Positions 12,298 through 24,499 of a stretch of 64,000 bases of DNA are shown piece by piece. A model generated the notes under the pieces. It searched no databases, was not told where the DNA came from, and saw only the letters and a program-made list of their open reading frames with translations. The DNA comes from Hyaloraphidium curvatum (taxonomy: Eukaryota; Monoblepharomycota; Hyaloraphidiomycetes; Hyaloraphidiales; Hyaloraphidiaceae). The stretch's first letter is position 1. Every line of letters begins with the position of its first letter. The DNA is taken from contig JAIVFI010000031.1 of the NCBI GenBank assembly GCA_025558095.1, positions 248,001-312,000 of the forward strand, read 5' to 3'. Made by a program: the position numbers and the translations under genes.

Positions 12298-12699
12298 GGT
12301 CTTTTGGCCCTCCAACGACTCCTGCGTGTGTGACGATCCCGCTCAACGGTCAACTCTTGCGATCTTGAGTTCGCTCTCGAAAGCAAGGGTCGTGGCCGAT
12401 CCGATCCCGACTGAGCTATGCAATGATGTTTTGATCGGGCGGGGCATCTATCCGCGGGCTCGGTCCGGGCGATCAGTGATCCTGAGAAGACCCCGGCGGG
12501 TGGGAGCAGGAACCAAAACAATGGAGGTGGGGTTCATTGCTCCGGAGTCGGCGTAACCAATCGCCGTAGTACGAGCAGGATGCCGGGAGGTATTGTGGTT
12601 GGCTTAGTTGTTGGTTTCTTAGAGGCTCCCGTTCATTCTGTAAACGGTACTATCGAAGGAAGGATCTCACGGAAGCAGAGATCAAGACATGCGAAACAG
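12298..12699 (+). ncRNA. Candidate guide-RNA (omega/fRNA) region 3' of the Fanzor
   Basis: This 402-bp non-coding gap lies between two convergent genes, while other convergent gaps here are 3-183 bp. Known Fanzor guide RNAs are encoded just 3' of the nuclease gene. Short perfect stems are visible: CGGCG/CGCCG at 12549-12566 with an 8-nt loop, CCGTT/AACGG at 12629-12647, and AACTC/GAGTT near 12351-12370. The strand is inferred from the nuclease. I cannot define the 3' end or a guide, and the region may simply be UTR. Confidence 0.3.
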
Positions 12700-13343
12700 C
12701 TATCTATCTGGTCCCGCGCCGTTCGTGGCCTTCACGAACTTCGACAGGTTGCTCTCGAAGAGCTCTACCCTGATCGGCATCTCGGCGGAGTAGAAGGGGT
12801 CTGGGAATCGTCGCTAGGAAGCGCACACGAGGCGGCGGACGCGATCGGCTCACTCTTCAGCGCGTAATCGGCGTAGATCTCGTAGATACGCCGGATGACG
12901 GCGTCCACATTGGGGTGGAAGGGGTCTGCGATCACCAGGAACTTGGTTCCTGGATAGGGGGAAGTTGAGCGCCGGAATCGAGACCACCCGAAGCGACAGA
13001 CCCGTCAGCGTCTGGTAGCAGTACATCTTGAACGTGTCCGCCTCCAGGACCTCCAGTCCGGAGGAATTCGGCACCGGCGATATCCGCGACGCGATGGCGT
13101 GAACGCTGCCGAACGCGACGTGGGTCAACGAGGCACTGGGGCGTGTTCGCGATGCCAGAGACGTGCCCATGGAATGTCCCGGCTAGCACGAGGTATTCAT
13201 TGGTCGTCAATCGCGAAAGCGAGTCCGAGTAGTCCCGCTGAAGGAGCGCCCATTCAGCAATCCCGCCTGTGCCTCGGGCCGGCTCCGTCAACCTGGTATA
13301 TCAGGCCGCCCGCCTTGTTGATGATGTAGACGGCAAGGATCAT
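12700..13343 (-). CDS. TRAPPC4: TRAPP complex subunit 4 (Trs23)
   Basis: ATG at 13341-13343 begins MILAVYIINKAGGLIYQ, and an intron joins it to RDYSDSLSRLTTNEYLVLAG. The family core follows: VHAIASRISPVPNSSGLEVL, EADTFKMYCYQTLTG, FLVIADPFHPNVDAV, RRIYEIYADYALK and DPFYSAEMPIRVELFE. It ends SNLSKFVKATNGAGPDR. Trs23 is a core longin/Sybindin-fold subunit of the TRAPP tethering complex that activates Rab1/Ypt1. The intron at 13106-13166 must begin with GC (CATGG|GCACGT) to give FHGVHAIAS, because the nearby GT breaks the frame. The length is close to other Trs23 proteins. The gene is convergent with the Fanzor. Confidence 0.9.
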
Positions 13344-13484
13344 CGCACCGTCGCCTCGGCTCCCATAGCTGGGGCCCGCCGCGTCAAGGCTGCTAGCTAA
13401 AGCTGTGACGATCGGTCGATCGACGCGCGTCGCTACTACGGCGGCCAATTGGCGCCCGTACGAGGCCTCCAGGATCAGCAATTT

Positions 13485-15172
13485 ATGGAAACGAACGGCG
13501 GAGGAGGCTCTGCCGGCGGGGCGGAGCCGCCGGGTCCGCGAAAATCGCGCTGGGATGAGCTCGAGGATGACGAGGACCGGGACTCGGATACACGACCCCG
13601 GAAGAGGAAGCGGGGAAAGGAAAAGACTTCGAAGTTGGCGGCAGCGGACGCAGTTGACTCTCCGGCCTCGGGTCGCTGGACGATACCCGCGGAAGACCGC
13701 GCCAGGCGGTCGGGGACGCCGGACTCCTCCTCCTTTGCCCCACCCCGGGGTGTTGTGGCATCGCCATCGCGGTCCCCGTACTATCCCGACTCTCCGCGAC
13801 CTCGGCCGCGCGAGGTCCCGGCCCCGTGGACGTTCCAGGGCCCTCCCCTGACGAGCTGTCGAAGCGTGGACAACTTCGAGAAGCTCAACAGGATCGAGGA
13901 GGGCGCGTACGGGATCGTGTACCGGGCCCGGGACAGGCGGACGGGCGAAATCGTGGCGCTGAAGAAGCTGAAGCTGGACAAGGAGAAGAACGGGTTCCCC
14001 GTGACCTCGCTGCGCGAAATCCAGACGCTGCTCCTGTCGAAGCACCCTAACATCGTCAACGTCAAGGAGATTGCTGTCGGAGAGTCGCTGACGAGGTGTG
14101 TTTGGGGCGTGGTGACCTCCCCCGTCTGGATCATCACCGGCCCCGCAGCGTCTTCATCGTGATGGAGTTCATCGAGCACGACCTCAAATCCCTCATGGAG
14201 GTCATGCGGAGCCGCTCGACAACCTTCCTGCAGTCCGAGGTCAAGACGGTCATGCTGCAGCTCCTGTCGGCCGTCCGCCACCTCCACGACAACTGGATCA
14301 TCCACCGCGACCTCAAGACCTCCAACCTCCTCATGAACAACCGCGGGATGATCAAGGTCGCGGACTTTGGCCTCGCGCGGCGGTTCGGCAGCCCCCTCGG
14401 GCCCATGACGCAGCTCGTCGTGACGCTGTGGTACCGCGCGCCCGAGCTGCTCCTGGGCGCCAAGGAGTACACGACGGCGATCGACATGTGGTCGATCGGG
14501 TGCATCTTCGCGGAGGTGGTCAACAACGAGCCCTTGATGCAGGGGCGGAACGAGATCGACCAGCTGACGAAGGTGCGCGGGGATGCCGGGCGGCACTGAC
14601 GCCGACTGACCGGGCAGCATTTCGCTCCAGATGTTCCAGCTTCTCGGCACCCCGACGGAGGCGGTCTGGCCCGGTTACCAGAACCTGCCGAACGCGCAGA
14701 CAATCTCCTTTGCCCACCAGCCGTGGGTAATCGCGCCGGCCCGCCGGCTTCGGCATCGCTGACGGGGGCTTTCCAGGCACAACAAGCTGCGGACGACGCT
14801 GCCCTTCATGACGCAGGCAGGGCTGGATCTCCTCCAGCAGCTTCTCACGTACGACCCGGAGCAGCGGATCACTGCCGACGGGGCGCTGAAGCACGCCTAC
14901 TTCCGGTCGGTGCCACGCTCTCGTCGCCGCACCTTTCCAGCGCTCACACATCTCGGTACAGCGAAGCGCCGGCACCAAAGGACCCCTCCATGTTCCCCAC
15001 CTTCCCCTCCAAGGCCTCCGGCGAGAAGCAAAAGGCCTTTGTCTCGCCGTCCGCGCCGCACGCGCACGACGCCGCCGAGGAGGAGGAGGACGTGGTCGCC
15101 GAGGGCTCGCTCTTTGAGCTGCAGTCCCGGACGGGTGCGGGCAGCTTCAACCTGTCCTTCAACCGCCGGTGA
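13485..15172 (+). CDS. CDK11: CDK11/PITSLRE-type cyclin-dependent kinase
   Basis: The ATG at 13485 follows an out-of-frame-rich leader. The N-terminal 130 residues are charged and disordered with KRKRGKEK-type basic runs. The kinase domain starts [20 protein letters not shown] and contains [22 protein letters not shown], a PVTSLRE variant of the PITSLRE helix that names the family. It also has [33 protein letters not shown] and [10 protein letters not shown]. Introns fall at ACGAG|GTGTGT, ACGAAG|GTGCGC (rejoined as [11 protein letters not shown]), CCGTG|GTAATC and TTCCG|GTCGGT. The tail is Ser/Glu-rich and ends [11 protein letters not shown]11 kinases act in transcription, splicing and mitosis with L-type cyclins. 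Yeast lacks this kinase, so its presence argues against an ascomycete-yeast origin. Confidence 0.9.
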
Positions 15173-15295
15173 CGATTGGCGATGCGTGGGCAAAGAATAC
15201 CATGGATCGACACTCTGTCTCTGATCTACATTCCCCCTAGCCTGTGCGGCAAAGAGTCCACGACCGAGCCGCGCGCGCCCAACGCGCGCACGAAA

Positions 15296-16466
<1,171 letters not shown>

Positions 16467-16629
16467 CGCGGGGAGAGCGGCGCCGCGCTGCGGGGCAGCG
16501 GGCGGCGGGCGGGGCGTGCGGAGCGGGTGGGGGGGGGAGGGCTGCGTGCGCGTGTCGGTGGCAGCAACCGCGTCGCCCGCCCCCTCCCGGTCCCAATCCC
16601 CCCAACCCCCTCTCCCTCCAGCCGCCGCG

Positions 16630-17645
16630 ATGATGTTCCTCGGTGCGTTGTTGTGCCCCGGCCGCCGCCCGCCACGCTGACGCGCCGCAGAGGACTACGT
16701 CGACACCATGGAGTCGCTGCCCGCGGAGCTCGCACGCAACTTCACGCTGATAAAGGAGCTGGACGCGCTGGCAGCCGACGCCGTGGCCCGCGTGCGCAGC
16801 GACACGGACTGCTTCCTCGAGAAGGTCGCGGCAATGGACAAGCCGGAGCGCACGGAATGGCTGCAGCGGCTGGCCGCGACCTTCAAGGACGCCCTGCGGC
16901 ACGGCGAGGAGAAGGTCGCCCTGGCTTCGCAGACCTACGAGATGGTCGACAGGCACATCCGCCGCATGGACGAGGACCTGGCGCGCTACGACGAGGAGAT
17001 GATGGTGCAGCCGCGGGGTCCCGCAGCCGCGCAGCGGCCGGTGCACGAGAAGGCGTACCGGGATACGTACAGGGACCAGCAGCAGCAGTACGAGGACCCG
17101 GGCAGGAAGCGGAAAGACAGTGGGCGAGCTGCTGCCCTGTGCCGGGGATCTGGCGCTGAAGTTCCCCCTCCCAACCACCCAGTGAACGAGATCATCCCGA
17201 CCCCGAACAAAAAGATCCGCATGGCCGACCGCAACCTGAACCGCGCCTCCCCCGAGATCGGCTCCGGCAAGGTGTCGGCGGCGGGCCGCAAGATCCACAA
17301 GGACGACGTCAAGCGCAAGGTCAAAAAGACCGCGTCGGCAAAGGCCGCGAGCGACCTCGTCGAGCTGTCGCCCTACAGGAGCGAGGTGCAGGAGATCCCC
17401 ATCGACCCCAACGAGCCGACGTACTGCCTGTGCGGGAGGGTGTCGTTCGGCGAGATGATCGCGTGCGACGACGAGGAGGTGACCATCCGCTGGCCGCTCG
17501 CTTTCTGCAGGAGCTGATCTATTGGTCGCAGTGCGAGATCGAGTGGTTCCACTACGAGTGCGTCGGCCTCACCGCGCCGCTGCGGACAAAGGCGAAGTGG
17601 TACTGCCCGCAATGCACCGCCAAGCGGCAAAAGGGCCGGAAATGA
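16630..17645 (+). CDS. ING-family PHD-finger protein
   Basis: The first coding exon is tiny (16630-16642, MMFL plus one base) and splices to [20 protein letters not shown], the conserved ING N-terminal helix that binds histone acetyltransferase or deacetylase partners. A basic middle region ([13 protein letters not shown]) leads to a C-terminal PHD finger, [18 protein letters not shown], spliced to [13 protein letters not shown] and WYCPQC. It has the C4HC3 zinc ligands and the acidic and aromatic residues used to read H3K4me3. The protein ends KRQKGRK. ING/Yng/Pho23 proteins target HAT (NuA4/NuA3) or Rpd3L complexes; I cannot decide which from sequence alone. Confidence 0.9.
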
Positions 17646-17727
17646 GGCAAGGCGAGGAATTGATATCTTTTGTCCGCTGTACATACGATACCAAGTTGGG
17701 TATGGAATCGATCTATGGTCACCTGCG

Positions 17728-19934
17728 TTACTCGGCACCCTGCTTGAGCGCTGCAGCGATCGATGGGATCGGAATGAGCATGGAGATCCGATGGACAGCA
17801 TACGGAGAAACCCACAGCTCCGCCCGGCGCGCAGTACCTCGTCCACCAGCAGCAGGTTGCTCCCGATGACGGACGACGAGTGCAGGATGGCGCGCAGCAC
17901 GCGGTAGTTGTCGAAGATGCCCTCGCTGACGGGGTCCAGCGGCTCGCCCGTCTTGAGGTCCACGCCGACCATGTGCTCGTCAGTCGTCTCCTCCTGCTCG
18001 GAGCGTCAGCAACGACGAGGGCCCGAGCAGGCGGGGAAGCCCACCTCGAGCTTGACGATCACGTCCTGCGCGTCGTACCCGCCGTTCGTCGCCAGGGTCT
18101 TGGGGATGATGAGCATGGCCTCGGCGAACGCGGCCACGCCCATCTTGGCCTTGCCGGCCACGGTTTCCTTGAACTTCATCAGGTGCTTGTACAGGGCCAC
18201 GAAGAAGGCCCCGGCGCCGGGCACAACGCACGCGTCCTCGATCGCGTTCTTGACGGCGCGGAGGCCGTCCCGGACGGCGTCGTTGATCTGGTTCAGGGTG
18301 AAGGAGTTGGGCCCTGGAGTCCGCAGAGTGAGAACCGCGTCCACGAGCCAATGCGAGCCAACAGACCCTTGATAAGGATGGTCACGCTCTTGGGGTTCTC
18401 GACGTCCTCGACAAAGGTGTACTTTTCCTCGCCCAGGGTCTGCTCGTAGACGAGGCCAGCGTGCCCGAGGACGCTGGGGCTCAGGTCGTCCACCGAGTTC
18501 TGGGCGACGCCACCACAGCAGAGCTGCAGGCTGGATGAACAAGGCATAAGTTCCGTGTAATATCGCACGGGAGAAGCGCGCCCACCGTTCCATGTTGCGG
18601 CGCTTCGCTCTCCGCAGCGCCACGATGTTGTTCTTTTGCAGGATGTCGAGGCTGAGCGGGTCGACGCCCTTCTGGTTGATGATGACGAAGCCCTTCTTGC
18701 TGTCTCCGACGACGGCCTTTTTGAACTCGACGATCTTGGCCACCTTGGCGTCCACGTGCTTTCGCTCCGAAGCGACGAGCTTCTCGCGCTCCTCGGCGCT
18801 GCTGTAGAAGAAACCAGAGTTGATCTCACTAGGAGATGTGCGCTCGCGTGAGTGGTGGTCGGGAGCAAGGGGACGAGTCTGACGCACCTCTTCTCGTACT
18901 CCAACGAAACGTTCAGCGTCAGGATGTAGGCGTCCTCCACCCGCTTCGCCATATCCGGGTGCCTCGCGCCGTGGTCCAGCACGAGCCCGCGGATGAGCCG
19001 CGTGTCCGTGTCGCTGCGGTGCTGCATCTTCATGATCTCGACCATGTGCAGGTCGATGGGCTCGCCCTCCTGGCGGATCGCCAGGACCGCGTCGACGACG
19101 GCCTCGGTGAGGGTATCGGCCAGCTCCTGGCGGACCTTGGTCCGGAGAGAGGTGCGAGCAACGGAGAGGAGGGTTTCCCGGTCCAGGACGTTCTTGCTGG
19201 CCACTTTGGCAGAGTCAAGAAACTGGGGGCGTCACAAAGATCAATTCGGCGCCGGCAGCCCCCGCGCGCAGGGAAACGCACGTTGAGGGCCTCCTTCTTG
19301 GCGATGTCAAAGCCCTCGGTGATTATCCGCGGGTGCAGGCCCTCGGAGATGTAGCGCTCCGACTGCTTCAGCAGCTCGCCGATGATGAGAACGTTCGACG
19401 TGGTCCCGTCCCCCGTGATCTCATCCTGCGCCGTTGCCGCGCGCGCAATCATCGCGGCCGTCGGATTTTGGATTTGCTAGACGGGACACGGGCCCAGGGT
19501 TTGCCGGGGTGGGCGTCGCCGGTGTGAGTTGGGACCTTCCGCGCAACCGGGGGCCGCACCATCTCGCTCAGGAGCACCTTCCCGTCCTTCGTGAGCTTGA
19601 TATCACCCGCACCGCTGACGAGCCTGCGCCGAACCGAGTCCCGCCGGGAGTAGCAATGAGAAACCTTCCACCCCTTTCGTTTCGCCCCCTCACATCTTGA
19701 TCGTTCCCCGAGGCCCAAGGTTCGTCTTGAGCACGTCCTGCAAGCCCAGCGCGGCATTGATGTTGAGCTGAAGGGCCTGGCCGCGCCGGGCGACCTCGGC
19801 CTTCGGGTTTATAAGCTGGACGGCCGCGGACGCCCTGGGTAGAAAACGAGCGGCGGCCCCAGTCCGAGGGGAGAGGGAGGAATTAAACGGATAAGCGAAA
19901 CGACGATGGCGTCGGACGCGTCCCCTGCCCACAT
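17728..19934 (-). CDS. CCT6: Chaperonin CCT/TRiC zeta subunit
   Basis: Group II chaperonin with the zeta-type start [20 protein letters not shown], then [29 protein letters not shown], the ATP motif [17 protein letters not shown] and [13 protein letters not shown]. The apical domain includes [19 protein letters not shown] and [16 protein letters not shown]. The C-terminal equatorial part contains [16 protein letters not shown] and [13 protein letters not shown]. The last intron restores RAGRSSLKQGAE before the stop at 17728. The N-terminus is the weak point: ATG 19932-19934 with an exon of about 17 nt and an intron near 85 nt gives [19 protein letters not shown], but another short first exon is possible. 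CCT folds actin and tubulin in the cytosol. Confidence 0.88.
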
Positions 19935-20051
19935 CGTGTCGGGAGCACGCGATGGCGGGGAAGTAGGCCGGGGGGTCCTTTTCGGCAGTTGCGGCGATGA
20001 ACGACCCCGCCGGACGAGCTAGATCACACCTTTCGCGCCCCCCCGGACTCC

Positions 20052-21235
20052 ATGGCTACAGCGGCCATGTGCGCCACGACACCGCTACGATTAGGCTTGG
20101 CGGGATCTCTGCCATCGAGGGCATTTGCCCGGAGGGCGAGCCCGTTGGGCAGCGCGTTGGTGGGACGCGTCGCGCTCCCTGCCCTGTCAACGGACAGGCG
20201 GCCGCGAAGATGCCTTTCTTCGGTGCCTTTCGGCCTCAAACCGGCCGAGCGACAATTGGCGGAGCAGATGCAGTACTACATTCCTTACGTGACGGAGTCT
20301 TCGGTGCGATCCCGCGACCCTTCGCACGGGAGATCGCCACCGATACTGGTCCGTGCCACAGCCTCGCGGGGAGAAGATCTGGGACATCTGGTCGCGGTTG
20401 TTAAAGGAGAGGATCATCATGCTTTACGGAGAAGTGGGCAGATTGCCTCACTACCCACCGTTGTTCATTGAATGAACCGATTGCAGATCAACGACACGAT
20501 GTCTTCGATCATCGTCGCCCAACTCCTTTACCTCGAGTCGGACAACCCGGAGAAGAACATTAGCATGTACATCAATTCTCCCGGAGGAGTCGTGACCGCG
20601 GGCTTGGTGGGTCACTGAGATGTGGGCGCCCCACGGGTCTAACTCCATGCCCTTTCCTCTTGGCAGGCAATCTACGACACTGTGGGCACTTCTCCCATAT
20701 GCAAGACCGCCGGACGCTAAACATGCGCTCGCAGATGCAATACATTCAGAGCCCCGTCAGCACCGTCTGCATCGGCCAAGCATGTTCCATGGGTTCCTTG
20801 CTCCTAACAGCCGGAGCACCAGGACAGCGGACAGCACTGCCGAATTCGCGGATAATGGTACACCAGCCCAGGTGAGCCGAGCTTAGTTTTCCGGATCAGT
20901 CCGAGCTAAGTTTTCGGGCGCAGCGGTGGTGCACACGGGCAAGCCGCGGACATTGCTATTCACGCCAAAGAGATCCTCGCCATGCGGGATCGCATAAACC
21001 AGCTGTACGTCACGCATACTGGACAGGATGCCAAGACGATCGGTGGGTGATGTGCCCGAGTCGTATGCCGGTCGCTAATTCTCCTGGTCCAGAAAACGCC
21101 CTTGACCGCGACAAATTCATGTCGCCCGAGGAGGCGAAGGAGTTTGGCTTGATCGATAAGGTCATTCAGCGGCGAGAAATCAAGAAGCCGGATGACAAGT
21201 CGGCACAACCGCCGCTTGAGGGTGGCAAAACCTGA
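20052..21235 (+). CDS. CLPP: Mitochondrial ClpP protease
   Basis: The ATG at 20052 opens an Arg/Ala/Ser-rich mitochondrial presequence ([20 protein letters not shown]). The spliced core reads [49 protein letters not shown] and [20 protein letters not shown]. The active-site region is [20 protein letters not shown] (Ser in ACSMG), with IMVHQP (His), [22 protein letters not shown] and [13 protein letters not shown]. Serine and histidine of the Ser-His-Asp triad are visible. ClpP forms the tetradecameric chamber that works with ClpX in the matrix. At least five short introns (about 50-60 nt) were identified. No transit peptide of plastid type and no other photosynthetic gene is seen, which supports a mitochondrial location. 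Confidence 0.9.
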
Positions 21236-21308
21236 TATCACACCAACCGTGTACAAAGATGTAAAATCTAGACGGCCCATGCCAAAGAGAAACTAGCCTG
21301 CGACCCGC

Positions 21309-22440
21309 TCAAACCGGCAAAGACAGAGGAAGGTCAGTCCCGAAAATTGCCGCCGAATGCTCGACGTTGCAGTGGTAGATCGCCGAAGCAACGTCGCTGA
21401 AGTATCGACCACAGTCCGCTGAGAACACAGGGTCAGAATGTGCGAAAAACTCTTCAGGGACCGTGTGTCGGCTCACCTGGACAAGCCAAAGGCTTCCCCG
21501 CGGGCGCCGATGGGGCTGATTTCGTAGGGTGCTGTTTGTCCCTGTGATAGGCCAAACCGTTGCTGCTCTTGTAGCTGGATTCAGTGCTGCTGGTTAGAAC
21601 GAGTGTCCCGGGGGCGACTCGCGAAACGCACCGCTTCCCGCATTCAGGCTCCGTGCAGACGTAAGGCTTGTCCTCCGGCAGCGTGGACTTGGGATGCGGG
21701 TTCGGCACCCTCTTCAGGCCAGCGTGTGCGCGCTCTATGTGGTAAGCGAGCCCGCCGGCTTGCTTGTAGCCCATTTGGCACGCCCCGATCTGGCACTTGA
21801 ACAGCTTCTCGGGGTCGTCGCCCTTCATGGGCTGCCGGTGCTGCTCGTAGTGGTGGTTGATGATCCCCGTCAGCAGCTTGTACTTCTTGTCGCAGCCCGG
21901 AGAAGCACCTGCGCGGGGTCAGGCGCGATTCGCACGACGAAGCAGGGGTTCAAACCAACATTGGTAAGGCTTCGGGGCTCGAGCTACGAAAACCGACGTC
22001 GGCGGCACAAATTGACTCATGTCCACGTCCCCGGTAGTCTCCACAGGAGGAGGCGAAAGCTGATGTGCGGGCACGACTCGCAGATTCGGGTGGTGTTGGT
22101 AGACGTTGATTTGGGCCGGCTGGACAGCGTGCGTGTTTGGGGGGTTTGGGGGAGGGCCCATGTTCGGGAGAAGCTGCCGATGTTGGCCCATGTGCGGAGC
22201 GCCCATGGCAGGGTGATGCTGCTGGTGCTGCTGGTGCTGCGTCGGCGGTCCGGGATGTACCGGCGGCCGGGGGATGACATGCGTTGTCGAAGCTCCGGGC
22301 CGCCCGCCATAGGCAAAGTCGTACGGCGGCGGCGCGTAGGGCCTCGCCATCTGGTCCGGTTGAAAGGCGTAGCCCATGTTGCCGGAGCCGTGGATCGGGC
22401 CGGCGAACATGGCGGCCGACGGGTGGCCCGGATGTTGCAT
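21309..22440 (-). CDS. Sfp1-like C2H2 zinc-finger protein
   Basis: The ATG at 22440 begins a His/Pro/Gln-rich low-complexity half (PTQHQQHQQHHPAM and similar). After an intron the zinc fingers follow: YQCASPGCDKKYKLLTGIIN with HHYEQH; FKCQIGACQMGYKQAGGLAY with HIERAH; and YVCTEPECGKRYKSSNGLAY with HRDKQH, whose halves are joined across an intron. A further intron (21419-21476) adds a fourth finger-like unit, CPADCGRYFSDVASAIYHCN with VEH, and the end LPLSLPV. Finger spacing and the CGKRYKSSNGLAYH style recall fungal Sfp1-related regulators and JAZF1 of animals. If the last intron were ignored the protein would stop near 21454. DNA target unknown. Confidence 0.78.
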
Positions 22441-22638
22441 CTTGCCCAACGGGACGGGCCGGTTACGGTCCACGCGGCGTCCCCTGCCGTCGCGACCCCA
22501 CGCAGCGTCCCCTGCCGTCGAGACCTTTCTAGAAACGCTGTTGTCTGCGGAGGTGACCTGGTGACGGAAGTCACGGTTGGGAAAAAAGAGACTCTTTTTT
22601 GGAGGGGACGAGGAGCCGATGATCCGGCCGAGGGAGCC

Positions 22639-24330
22639 TCACGGCCTTTTCGCTTTCCGATCTCGATATACAGCCTTTTCTCGCTTCGGAACGCGATCGA
22701 TGAGCCACCAGGCGACGCAACCCAGACAGATGAGGGCCACAAGCAACTGGAAGAACATGAGCTGCGGGGCGGGAGCGTTACTCAGGTACGTGCGCCGATA
22801 CCAGCGCTGGCGAACCTGCAAAGAGATCCTCTGCACCTCCTGCTCCAATCCACTCAGCTTCTGACGGAGAAAGTCGTCCGTGACGTCCGCGCCGAGCTTC
22901 TCTCCGAAGTTGCGCAGGAGGAACCGGTCGGGACCCCTGCGGTCATTCTGACGGCAGCAGTTAGCAGCTTAGCCGAAGCAGGAACACGCATCCGAAGATA
23001 CCATTTGAAGCGTGCGGGTTATGTTGCTCAGGCGGCGGAAGACCAGACCAAAGATGCGGTTAACGACCTGCACCTCCTCCTGCAGGTAGCGGGACGTGGA
23101 GGTGATGTTCCGTTCCGCCGCGGAGAGACGCTTCCACATCGATCGGAACACGCTGTCCGTCGGCGGCGGGTCGGCAGCGGGCGTTGGCGTCTCGCCTTCC
23201 GCGGGCGGCGCTTTCGGCGAAAAGTGGCGGTGAAAGAGCTTCAGAAAATCGCGCTGAGCTTCCGTCTCCGTCGCATCCAGGGTCCCGTAATCAATCCGAT
23301 CGCTGTAACGCTGCACCGCGGCCTGTTCTCGTCTGCTGGAACCGGTCCAGGACATTCCCGCTTCGTCCAGGTCCGGGAGATCGGTGAGCAGCAGCTGGTC
23401 CATCTCTTCGAAATCGGGACTCGGCGATGGATCCGAGGCCTTTTTGGCCTCCTCTTCCTTCAGCTCGTCGAGCATAGTCCGCCCGTGGACCCGCAGCAAG
23501 CTGATGGGGCAGAAGAGTTCCCTCCCGTAGAAGGAAACGACGTCCAGCCTGACGAACCTCGCCCACAGCTTCGGATCCGGGACCCGGAAGAGCTGCACGT
23601 CCCGAGTGTTGGCCGCGCGGAAGGTCCCCAGGAGCTTCCACCCCTCGGCCGGCCGTGCGCGGACTAGCACGTTGAAGTCCTTCAGATTCGAGCTGAAGAT
23701 CTCAAAGTTCGCGACCGCGAGCGCGTCCACCAAGACGTCCTCGCACAGCTCCACGATGACATGCTTGTCCGCCGCGGCGCATTTGTTCAGCATGTACGAG
23801 TCCCGGCTGGAGCTGAGGATCGCCGACGCGTGCGACGCCTCCCTGTTGGTTCCCACAATGCTCGCCCCGCAATCCGAGCTCGCGTAGTTGAACCGAACGG
23901 AGTCCCGCTTATCATCCGAGGCCACGGGTGTCACTACAGGCTGCTTGCCCGGTTCCGAAGCAGCCGAAGGCACAGGTTTGGCCGCCTGGTCCGAGGCCTG
24001 CGGCGGCGGGCTCGGAGCGGCCGCTGGTGGATTCGAAGAGGCGGACAGCGAGGATGTGCCGTCACTCGTTTCCGCCGGTCGTGTCCCGTCCGATCGAAGC
24101 GCGGGGTCGAGGTCGGGGGGAGCGGCCTCGACCGGGGGTCCGGCCCCGTTCTCCGCCTCGACGGCCGTCGACGGCTCATCCGGTGCAGACGGGGCATCCT
24201 CCGCGGCCGCATCATCGTCCTGCTCGTCGGGCCGCGCCTCCGTCGCGCTGGGAGACGGCGCGGGCACTGCCGCGCCGGCCGACGCGGTCTCCCTTGGCCC
24301 GCACGTGTCCGGGACCTCCAGCGGCTCCAT
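22639..24330 (-). CDS. SLP1/SUCO-like SUN-domain membrane protein
   Basis: The N-terminal 140 residues are Pro/Ala/Glu/Asp-rich. The SUN-like core is clear: RFNYASSDCGASIVGTNREA, ILSSSRDSYMLNKCAAADKH, VIVELCEDVLVDALAVANFE, FSSNLKDFNVLVR and LFCPISLLRVHGRTMLDE. An intron at about 22920-22970 joins to FLLRNFGEKLGADVTDDFLR, a short coiled coil and a single membrane helix near the C-terminus (LMFFQLLVALICLGCVAWWL), ending in a basic tail. Slp1/SUCO proteins work in the ER lumen with Emp65 to protect folding proteins. No signal peptide is visible at the chosen ATG, so an upstream exon may be missing. Confidence 0.82.
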
Positions 24331-24499
24331 GTGCTTCCGGCGCCCCCTCCCGTCGCGCTGACCGATCCGACGGCCCACGCGCGGCGGCAGCGGGGTCCGG
24401 CCGATACTACGCGGGGTCTCTTCTCAACAGCTGAGAAGATATCGACGAACAACGACGCGCGCGGCGCGCATAGCCGAGAATAGCAGACGCGTTCCCGCA

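Noticed and set aside
12156-12556. Continuous reading of the Fanzor frame to 12556 as the real C-terminus
   Set aside because: The read-through sequence loses RuvC-III, whereas splicing at 12106-12155 restores NRDVMAATNI. It is kept only as a possible retention isoform.
8495-12699. Terminal inverted repeats or target-site duplication around the Fanzor
   Set aside because: I compared the two flanks by eye and found only short chance matches. A dot plot or empty-site comparison would be needed.
21694-23667. 657-aa open frame on the plus strand
   Set aside because: It lies antisense to the exons of the Sfp1-like and SLP1-like genes, crosses their introns and has Arg/His-rich sequence with no domain. 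It is a shadow frame of GC-rich DNA.
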